A stretch of 20,377 nucleotides of DNA from CAYLSO01 sp964386525 (GTDB taxonomy: Bacteria > Eisenbacteria > RBG-16-71-46 > DASYSL01), in contig CAYLSO010000164.1 in assembly GCA_964386525.1 (NCBI GenBank), forward strand, positions 1 to 20,377, given 5' to 3'. The translations under genes were made by a program, and so were the position numbers. Positions 14,683 through 20,377 of the stretch are shown in pieces (positions within the stretch are counted from its first letter, which is position 1; each line of letters opens with the position of its first letter). Under the pieces are notes generated by a model that saw only the letters and a program-made list of their open reading frames with translations, ran no database searches and was not told the origin of the DNA.

Positions 14683-15616
14683 CCGGCGGGTCCGCGGGGG
14701 CCCCCGCCGGCCGCGCCGTGACCGCCAGCCGCTCCCGCGCCTGGCGCACGTCCCCGGCGATCGCCTGGCGCAAGGCGGCCAGGTCGGCGAACCGCCGCTC
14801 CTCCCGCAGCCAGGCCACGAAGTCCACCACCAGCGGCAGGCCCACCAGCTCGCCGACGAAGTCGAGCAGGTAGACCTCCATGGCGTGCGGCACGTCGCCC
14901 ACCGTCGGGCGCTTGCCGATGTACATGGCCCCGCTCTGGCGCACCCCATCCGGCATAGTCACCCACACGGCGTAGATCCCGTCGGCGGGCACTGCCTGGT
15001 GTTCGAGCAGCTCGAGGTTGGCGGTCGGAAAGCCGAGGTCGCCGCCCAGGCCCTGGCCTCGCACCACCTGCGCCTCGAGGCGGAATGGGCGGCCCAGCAG
15101 GCGCGCCGCGTCCTCCACCCGGCCCTCGCCCAGGGCGGCGCGGATGCGCGAGCTGGATACCGGGCCGTCGGGGTCGAGCAGGAGCGGCACGGCGTCCACC
15201 GAGAAACCCCAGCGCGCCCCGAGGTCGCGCAGATAGGCAATGTCGCCCTTGCGGGCGCGGCCGAGCCCGAAGTCCTCGCCGGCCACCAGGCGCACCATGC
15301 CCAGCGCCTCGATCAGCCGGCGACGCACGAACTCCTCCGGCTCGAGCGCCGCCATGGCGCGGTCGAAGTGCAGGATCTCGACGCGGTCGGCGCCCGCGCC
15401 GGCCAGCAGCTCGCGCTTCTCCCCCACCGGAGTGAGCGGCGCCAGCGGCACCGATTTGCCGAGCACCGCGTCGGGATGCGGCTCGAAGGTGACGACGGCG
15501 CAGCCCACGCCGGCCCGCAGCGCGTCCTCCCGGGCCTTCGCCAGGATGCGCAGGTGGCCGCGGTGCACCCCGTCGAAGACCCCGACGGCCACCACGTGGG
15601 CTTCGGCGGCGCTCAT
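14669..15616 (-). CDS. ribF: Bifunctional riboflavin kinase / FAD synthetase
   Basis: 315 residues, typical length. The N-terminal FMN adenylyltransferase domain shows GVFDGVHRGH (12-21, with the nucleotidyltransferase H18 and H21), VTFEPHP (42-48), GEDFGLGRARKGD (113-125) and SSSRIR (154-159). The C-terminal riboflavin kinase domain (about 175-300) shows GDLGFPTANL (192-201) and MYIGKRPTVGD, ending in EVYLLDF. It makes FMN and then FAD from riboflavin in the cytosol. ATG at 15616 overlaps the truB stop (ATGA), with GAAGGAG upstream, so translation is coupled. The truB-ribF pairing is widespread. An intrinsic terminator starts on its stop codon. Confidence 0.95.
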   Translation of the reverse strand: MSAAEAHVVAVGVFDGVHRGHLRILAKAREDALRAGVGCAVVTFEPHPDAVLGKSVPLAPLTPVGEKRELLAGAGADRVEILHFDRAMAALEPEEFVRRRLIEALGMVRLVAGEDFGLGRARKGDIAYLRDLGARWGFSVDAVPLLLDPDGPVSSSRIRAALGEGRVEDAARLLGRPFRLEAQVVRGQGLGGDLGFPTANLELLEHQAVPADGIYAVWVTMPDGVRQSGAMYIGKRPTVGDVPHAMEVYLLDFVGELVGLPLVVDFVAWLREERRFADLAALRQAIAGDVRQARERLAVTARPAGAPADPPEGRK

Positions 15617-16590
15617 TCCCCCGCTCCTTCCGTCGCCAGCACGCAACGCAGCGCCAGCGGCAACCCCGCCGGCGCGCCGGCGGCGATCCCCAGGAGTCCG
15701 CCGGCCTCGTCCATGAGCCGCACCAGGCCCGCCTCGCCGCGCGAGCGCGGGGCGCGGCCGTGCGCCAGCTCCCCCGCTTCGCGCGGCTCGAGGACGCGGC
15801 CCGGCAGGTGCGACAGCGCCGTCGCCCACGGCAGGCGCGCCGCCTCCAGGCCGCGCCAGTCCCCGGGCAGCGCCGCACCGCGCCCGGCCGGCCCCGCCGG
15901 ATGCGTGCCGCGCGGCGCCAGGCAGGCCGCGGGGAAGGCGCCCTCGACGTCGACCGCCCCGATGCGCACGCGGCGCAGGGCCGCCAGGTGCGCGTAGGTG
16001 CCGAGCAGCTCGCCCCACTCCTCGGCCAGCACGCGCACGTAGGTGCCGCTCGTGCACTCGACCTCGAAGTCGACGCGTCCGCTCTCGAGATCCACCGCCG
16101 CCACCTCGAGGCGCCGCACGGTGATGCGCCGCTCGGGCCGCTCCACCTCCTGCCCGCGGGCCGCCAGGCGGTACAGGCGCTCCCCGCCGACCTTCACGGC
16201 CGACACCATCGGCGGCCGCTGCAGGCGCTCGCCGACCAGGGCCGCGGCCGCGGCGCGCACCCGCTCGGCGTCGCGCGGCCACGGCCGCCGCCCGGTCTCG
16301 CGCCCGGCGGCGTCCAGGCTGTCGGTGCGCACGCCGAGGGCCACGGTGCCGCGATAGAGCTTGTCCTGCGCGGCGACGAAGCCCAGCAGCCGCGTGGCCG
16401 GGCCGACGCCGATCACCAGGAGCCCGGTGGCCTGCGGGTCGAGGGTGCCGGCGTGGCCGACGCGGCGCACGCCGAGGTGGCGACGCACCGCGTGCACCAC
16501 GTCGTGCGAGGTGGGGCCGGCGGGCTTGTCGAGCTTGAGGAGGGCCCCCTGCGCCACGAGCAGGGCGGCGGGGCCGGCGGCGCTCACCAC
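15613..16590 (-). CDS. truB: tRNA pseudouridine(55) synthase TruB
   Basis: 325 residues. Catalytic aspartate D51 in GHAGTLDPQATGLL (45-58), preceded by the family opening LLKLDKPAGPTSHDVV (17-32). PPMVSAVKVGGERLYRLAARG and CTSGTYVRVLAEEWGELLGTYAHL are further TruB motifs. A PUA-like C-terminal part follows (about 255-320), with an Ala/Gly/Pro-rich insertion before it. It modifies U55 in the T-loop of tRNA. Two GTG codons in a row (16590 and 16587) could start it; the first is better placed relative to the GAGG upstream, while the second would give a 4-base GTGA overlap with the rbfA stop. Either way it overlaps rbfA. Confidence 0.94.
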   Translation of the reverse strand: MVSAAGPAALLVAQGALLKLDKPAGPTSHDVVHAVRRHLGVRRVGHAGTLDPQATGLLVIGVGPATRLLGFVAAQDKLYRGTVALGVRTDSLDAAGRETGRRPWPRDAERVRAAAAALVGERLQRPPMVSAVKVGGERLYRLAARGQEVERPERRITVRRLEVAAVDLESGRVDFEVECTSGTYVRVLAEEWGELLGTYAHLAALRRVRIGAVDVEGAFPAACLAPRGTHPAGPAGRGAALPGDWRGLEAARLPWATALSHLPGRVLEPREAGELAHGRAPRSRGEAGLVRLMDEAGGLLGIAAGAPAGLPLALRCVLATEGAGE

Positions 16591-16958
16591 GAGGTGTCCT
16601 CGTCCTCCACCGGCTCGCCGCTCTTCAGCCGGCGCAACAGGTCCTCGACGCGCGCCCCGCGCTCGAGCGATTCGTCGAAGCGGAACCGCACCTCGGGCAC
16701 CTCGCGCAGGCCGAGCCGCGGCGCCAGCTCGTGGCGCACGGCCCGCGCCGCGCGCGCCAGCGCGCCCAGCGCCGCCTCGCGCTCGGCGCCGCCGGCCAGC
16801 GTGCTGACGAAGATGGTGGCCACCTTGAGGTCGCCGGAGACCTCGACGTCAGTGACCGTCACGCCGGTCAGGCGCGGGTCGCGCAGCTTGCGGCTCAGGA
16901 TGTCGGTGACCTCGCGCTGCACCAGCTCCGCGACGCGTTCGGGTCGGATGGATCCCAT
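16584..16958 (-). CDS. rbfA: 30S ribosome-binding factor A
   Basis: 124 residues, normal length. The KH-type fold is recognisable from RPERVAELVQREVTDILSRK, DPRLTGVTVTDVEVSGDLKVATIFVS (split over about 28-53) and the closing PEVRFRFDESLERGARVEDLLRRL. It binds the 5' helix region of 16S rRNA in late 30S maturation and cold adaptation. ATG at 16958 is chosen because it gives the family N terminus; the ribosome binding site there is weak, so low-level or coupled translation is possible. The upstream in-frame extension to 17141 is an Arg/Ser/Pro-rich shadow. Overlaps truB by a few bases. Confidence 0.93.
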   Translation of the reverse strand: MGSIRPERVAELVQREVTDILSRKLRDPRLTGVTVTDVEVSGDLKVATIFVSTLAGGAEREAALGALARAARAVRHELAPRLGLREVPEVRFRFDESLERGARVEDLLRRLKSGEPVEDEDTSW

Positions 16959-17052
16959 GGTCAGAGGACTCGCTGGCTCGGGGTGGGACTGCGCCGGGGG
17001 CCGCCGGCGGCGGCCGCCGCGCCGCGGCCCGGTCGTCTCCGTGCTGCGGGGT

Positions 17053-17334
17053 TCAATAACGCTCCTCCTGCCACTCCAGGAGGACCGCCTCGACTTCGCG
17101 CTCCACCACGGAGCGCAGGGCGGCGGTGAGCTCGTCGGCATGGCCCGCCGACCCGGAGACCACGGCCAGCCCGAGGGCGGTGCGCTGCCACAGGTCGGCG
17201 TGGCCGACTTCCGCCACCGCCACCGGCCCGCTGCCGCGTAGCCGGTCCTTGAGGCGGTTCAGCACCGCGCGCTTGGCCTTCAGCGAGCCCGCCCCCGGCA
17301 GGTGCAGCTCGCAGCGCACGACGACGACGAACAC
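17053..17334 (-). CDS. ylxP: DUF503 / YlxP-like protein
   Basis: 93 residues with the DUF503 pattern: VVVVRCELHLPGAGSLKAKR (3-22), LNRLKDRLR, AEVGHADLWQRTALGLAVVS (41-60) and a C-terminal RSVVEREVEAVLLEWQEE helix. Homologues lie between infB and rbfA in many bacteria, and a role in ribosome maturation is suggested but not firmly known. The GTG start at 17334 lies 12 bases after the infB stop, with GAGG 4 bases upstream. A 94-base gap containing a small GC hairpin (16999-17015) separates it from rbfA. Confidence 0.88.
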   Translation of the reverse strand: MFVVVVRCELHLPGAGSLKAKRAVLNRLKDRLRGSGPVAVAEVGHADLWQRTALGLAVVSGSAGHADELTAALRSVVEREVEAVLLEWQEERY

Positions 17335-17346
17335 CGCCGCCTCGGC

Positions 17347-20022
17347 CTAGGCCAGCGTCCGGGCTACCTCCTCGATCTGGAACGCCTCGATGAGGTCGCC
17401 TTCCTTGAGTTCGTCGAAGCCCTCCAGGCCGATGCCGCACTCGAAACCCGACTGCACGTCGCGGGTGTCGTCCTTGAAGCGCTTGAGCGAGGCGAGCTTG
17501 CCCTCCCAGATCACGTCCTGGTTGCGGATCAGCCGCACGCGCGCGCTGCGCGACACGGTGCCCGCCAGCACCATGCAACCGGCGATGGTGCCGGCCTTGG
17601 TGAGCTCGAAGACGCGCCGCACCTCGGCCGAGCCGAGCACCGTCTCCTTCTTCTCCGGCTTGAGCAAGCCGGACATGGCGCTCTTCACTTCCTCGACCGC
17701 CTCGTAGATGACCTGATAGAGGCGGATGTCCACCTTCTCGCGGTTGGCCAGCTCGCGGGCCCGCGGGTCGGGGCGCACGTGGAAGCCGACGATGATGGCG
17801 TTGGAGGCCGCCGCCAGCAGCACGTCGCTCTCGGCGATCTGGCCGACGCCCTGGCGGATGACGTTGCAGCGCACCTCGCTCGTGGACAGACGGCCGAGCG
17901 AGTCGGCGAGCGCCTCCACCGAGCCGTCGACGTCGCCCTTGATGATGATGTTGAGGTCGGAGACCGCCCCCATCTTGATCTGCTCGTAGAGGTCGGTGAG
18001 GGTGACGCGCTTGTCGGCGTGATGCTCCTGCTCGCGCGCCAGCTGCTGGCGCTTGCCGGCGATCTCGCGCGCCTCGCGGTCGTCGGCCACCACGTGGAAG
18101 CTGTCGCCGGCCTGCGGCAGCGAGTCCCAGCCGAGGAGCTCGACCGGCGCCGAGGGGCCGGCCTCGCGCACCGTCTGGCCCCGCTCATTGAGCAGCGCGC
18201 GCACCTTGCCATAGGCCTGCCCGGCGACGAACGGCATGCCGACCTTGAGCGTGCCATGCTGCACGAGCACGGTCGGCACGATGCCACGGCCCTGCTCGAC
18301 CTTGGCCTCCAGCACCACGCCGCGGGCCTTGCGCAGCGGGTCGGCCTTGAGCTCGAGCAGGTCGGCCTGCAGCAGGATGATCTCCAGCAGCTTCTCGATG
18401 TTGAGGCCCTTCTTGGCCGAGATGGGCACCAGCGGCACGGTGCCGCCGAAGTCCTCGACCACCAGGGCGTGGCGCGTCAACTCCTGCTTGACCAGCTCGA
18501 CGTTGGCGGCCGGCAAATCGATCTTGTTCGCCGCCACGACGATCGGCACGCCGGCGGCGCGCGCGTGGTTGATGGCCTCCACGGTCTGCGGCATGACGCG
18601 GTCGTCGGCCGCCACCACCAGCACGACGATGTCGGTGACCTGCGCGCCGCGGGCCCGCATCGCGGTGAAGGCCTCGTGGCCCGGCGTGTCCAGGAAGGTG
18701 ATCTTGCGGCCCTGGGCCTCCACCTGGTAGGCGCCGATGTGCTGCGTGATGCCGCCCGCCTCGCCGGCCACCACATTGGCGCGGCGGATGTGGTCGAGCA
18801 GCGAGGTCTTGCCGTGGTCGACGTGACCCATGACCGTGACCACGGGCGGGCGCGGCACCTCCTCGCCGGTCGCCTCGGCCTCCTCCGATTCGATGACGTC
18901 AACCCCGTACTCGGAGACGAACTCGACGTCGTAATCGAACTCGTCGGCCACCGCGGCGATCAGGTCCTTGTCGAGCCGGCGGTTGATGCTGACCATCATG
19001 CCGAGCTCGAGGCAGGCCGCGATGACCTCCTGCGGCTTGACGCCCATCTGCGCGGCCAGCTCGGCCGCGGTCAGGAACTCGGTGACGCGCAGGATCTTCT
19101 TGGCGGTATCGGCCGAGGCCTCACCGCCCTCGCCGTCGCGGTCGCGGCGGCGGCGGCGCGTACGCCCCACCTCCATCGAGGCGATGGTCTTGCGCACGTT
19201 CTCCAGGACGGCGCGCTCGTCGACCTGGCGCTTCTTCTTCTTCTTGTCGTGGCGCCGGCCGGGAGGGCCGCCGCGGTCGCGGCCCGGGGCGGCGCCCGGC
19301 GCCGGCAGCGGCGGCGGCAACCCCGCGCCGGGGCGTGGCCCCGAGGGGCGTGGCCCCGTGGGGCGCGGTCCCATCGGGCGCGGTCCCATCGGGCGCGGCG
19401 GTTGCGGCTTGTAGCCGGGTGCGGGGGGGCGCTCGCCGGGAGCCGGGCGCGGGCGCGGCCCGATGGGCCGCGGCGGCCGCGGCGTGTAGCCGGCGGCCAT
19501 CTCACGCGGCGGTTGCGGCTTGTAGCCGGGAGCCAGCGGCCGCTCCACCGGCGGCGCCGGGGCCGGCGCGACCGGGGCCGGCGCCGCCGAGGCGGCGGCC
19601 AAGGTCTCGGGTGCCGGCGCGCGAGGCAGCGCGGGCGCGACCGCCATCGCCCCGGCGGACGCCGCCAGAGCTTCGGCCACCGCCGGCGGGGGCGGGACCG
19701 CCGACGCCGGGATGATCACCGGCGCCGCCGCCGCCCGCGCCGCTTCCTGCGCGGCCAGGGCCGCCGCCTGCGCGGCCTGCTGCGCGGCCAGGGCCTTGGC
19801 CTCCGCCTGCAGATGCTTGCGCGCGATGCCTTCCTTCACTGCTTCCTTCTCGCGTGCCATCTTCTCGTGGAGAAGGCCCACCACCTCCGGGTCCACGGTG
19901 CTCATGTGCCCGCGCACCTGCACGCCCAGAGCCCGGATCATCTCCACGACGGCATCGCTGGACATCTTGAGGTCCTTGGCGATCTCGTAAACGCGGAGCT
20001 TCTTCGCGCCGGCAGTGGTCAC
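17347..20022 (-). CDS. infB: Translation initiation factor IF-2
   Basis: 891 residues. Domain order: IF2_N module (about 5-55, KKLRVYEIAKDLKMSSDAVVEMI), Ala-rich helical stretch (70-125), Pro/Gly/Arg-rich linker (about 128-255), Lys/Arg-rich segment (260-295), second IF2_N module (309-370), then the GTPase core with GHVDHGKT (399-406, P-loop), GGITQHIG (switch I), DTPGH (445-449) and NKID (499-502), followed by domains II to IV. It delivers initiator tRNA to the 30S P site and promotes subunit joining. The GTG start at 20022 overlaps the nusA stop (GTGA) and has GAGGAG upstream, so it is coupled to nusA. The linker is built from short DNA repeats, listed separately. Confidence 0.97.
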   Translation of the reverse strand: MTTAGAKKLRVYEIAKDLKMSSDAVVEMIRALGVQVRGHMSTVDPEVVGLLHEKMAREKEAVKEGIARKHLQAEAKALAAQQAAQAAALAAQEAARAAAAPVIIPASAVPPPPAVAEALAASAGAMAVAPALPRAPAPETLAAASAAPAPVAPAPAPPVERPLAPGYKPQPPREMAAGYTPRPPRPIGPRPRPAPGERPPAPGYKPQPPRPMGPRPMGPRPTGPRPSGPRPGAGLPPPLPAPGAAPGRDRGGPPGRRHDKKKKKRQVDERAVLENVRKTIASMEVGRTRRRRRDRDGEGGEASADTAKKILRVTEFLTAAELAAQMGVKPQEVIAACLELGMMVSINRRLDKDLIAAVADEFDYDVEFVSEYGVDVIESEEAEATGEEVPRPPVVTVMGHVDHGKTSLLDHIRRANVVAGEAGGITQHIGAYQVEAQGRKITFLDTPGHEAFTAMRARGAQVTDIVVLVVAADDRVMPQTVEAINHARAAGVPIVVAANKIDLPAANVELVKQELTRHALVVEDFGGTVPLVPISAKKGLNIEKLLEIILLQADLLELKADPLRKARGVVLEAKVEQGRGIVPTVLVQHGTLKVGMPFVAGQAYGKVRALLNERGQTVREAGPSAPVELLGWDSLPQAGDSFHVVADDREAREIAGKRQQLAREQEHHADKRVTLTDLYEQIKMGAVSDLNIIIKGDVDGSVEALADSLGRLSTSEVRCNVIRQGVGQIAESDVLLAAASNAIIVGFHVRPDPRARELANREKVDIRLYQVIYEAVEEVKSAMSGLLKPEKKETVLGSAEVRRVFELTKAGTIAGCMVLAGTVSRSARVRLIRNQDVIWEGKLASLKRFKDDTRDVQSGFECGIGLEGFDELKEGDLIEAFQIEEVARTLA
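19331..19398. repeat. 15-base in-frame tandem repeat in the infB linker
   Basis: Four consecutive 15-base units (19331, 19346, 19361, 19376) plus a partial fifth, differing at a few positions. The last two full units are identical. On the coding strand they encode GPRPx repeats (x = M, M, T, S). Such repeats change length by slippage in units of five residues. Confidence 0.85.
19394..19530. repeat. 26-base direct repeat pair in the infB linker
   Basis: Positions 19394-19419 and 19505-19530 are identical, 111 bases (37 codons, in frame) apart. Each encodes a PGYKPQPPR-type segment of IF-2 (residues 165-173 and 202-210). The pair indicates an internal duplication of the linker. Confidence 0.85.
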
Positions 20023-20377
20023 GCCTGCTCCTCTCTCCGGTCCTCATCCGGCGCCGGCGCCGTCTCGCCGTCCGAGGCGTCCGCCTCGGCGGCCGGCGCA
20101 ACCGGCGCTTGGCCCCCCGCTTCCGCCACCTCGTCGATCTCGACCACCTCGGCGGGCGGGGCGGCGTGGGCCTGGGCGCTCGCCACCGCCGTCTCCAGGG
20201 CGGCCACCGCGGCGAGCGCGTCGTCCTTCTCCATCTCCGGCGTGAACTCGACCTCGGCGGGGGCCTGCGGCGGGTGCAGCTCGAGCCACTCGCGCGCCGC
20301 GGCGAGCGCCTTCTCGGCGGTCTTCTCGCCCACGCCCTCGATCTCCATCAGGTCTTCCATCTTGGAGGCCGCCAGCT
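20019..20377 (-). CDS. nusA: Transcription termination/antitermination factor NusA, C-terminal end (partial)
   Basis: Only the last 119 codons lie in the window; the gene continues past 20377. The visible part begins with a helix-hairpin-helix-like segment, MEDLMEIEGVGEKTAEKAL, as in the C-terminal repeats of NusA, followed by a long acidic Ala/Glu/Pro-rich tail (EFTPEMEKDDALAAVAAL, then EVVEIDEVAEAG). The identification rests on this motif plus its position directly upstream of infB, with a GTGA stop/start overlap. No ylxR or ribosomal L7Ae-like gene separates the two, unlike in many Firmicutes. Confidence 0.8.
   Translation of the reverse strand, partial: LAASKMEDLMEIEGVGEKTAEKALAAAREWLELHPPQAPAEVEFTPEMEKDDALAAVAALETAVASAQAHAAPPAEVVEIDEVAEAGGQAPVAPAAEADASDGETAPAPDEDRREEQA

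Noticed and set aside
16999..17015. GC hairpin GGCCGCC/GGCGGCC between ylxP and rbfA as a terminator
   Set aside because: No T tract, and the genes on both sides belong to one conserved operon. Such short stems are expected by chance at this GC content.
1..20377. CRISPR arrays, tRNA or rRNA genes, insertion sequences, integrase attachment sites
   Set aside because: No regularly spaced repeats, cloverleaf-like segments, transposase or integrase features were seen on either strand by reading; the only repeats found lie inside infB.

Overview
The window is a high-GC bacterial chromosome segment of 20,377 bases. Spot counts on single 60-base lines run from about 60% G+C in the sugar/glycosylation genes to about 80% in the truB/ribF region. 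A lipid-linked-sugar type glycosyltransferase, two multi-pass GT-C type membrane glycosyltransferases, a DUF3108 protein with an N-terminal membrane segment and a DapL-type aminotransferase point to a diderm, free-living lineage. Deltaproteobacteria in the old broad sense or Methylomirabilota/Rokubacteria-like groups would fit, but the sequence alone does not settle the taxonomy.

Right part (10648-20377, all on the minus strand, so transcription runs from high to low coordinates). This is the classic translation-initiation and ribosome-maturation superoperon: nusA (3' end only), infB, DUF503/ylxP, rbfA, truB, ribF, rpsO, pnp and an M16 zinc protease. The genes are tightly packed with stop/start overlaps (nusA/infB, rbfA/truB, truB/ribF). 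A good intrinsic terminator sits on the ribF stop codon and should separate rpsO-pnp from the upstream genes. A strong hairpin followed by a pyrimidine-rich tail separates pnp from the M16 protease gene.

Middle part (3353-10594). This is an accessory, visibly less GC-rich block for cell-surface sugar chemistry. A minus-strand operon of GT2 polyprenyl-phosphate glycosyltransferase, GNAT acetyltransferase, DegT-type sugar aminotransferase and RmlC-like cupin follows a plausible sigma-70 promoter at 10566-10594 and a leader of about 300 bases. Facing it is a large GT-C membrane glycosyltransferase whose frame is broken by one missing base in a G run at 6099-6103. Divergent from that gene is a DUF2723/TMEM260-like GT-C membrane protein. 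Together these look like a route that makes an N-acylated amino sugar, loads it on undecaprenyl phosphate and transfers it on the outer face of the inner membrane, in outline like ArnB-ArnC-ArnT but with different chemistry. No nucleotidyltransferase, dehydratase or flippase is in the window.

Left part (1-3353). A plus-strand LL-diaminopimelate aminotransferase family gene is divergent from a minus-strand pair: a DUF3108 protein and a conserved protein of unknown function with strong internal motifs. The two gaps longer than 300 bases (4988-5408 and 10260-10647) are both candidate regulatory regions. I see no tRNA, rRNA, CRISPR array, insertion sequence or attachment site.
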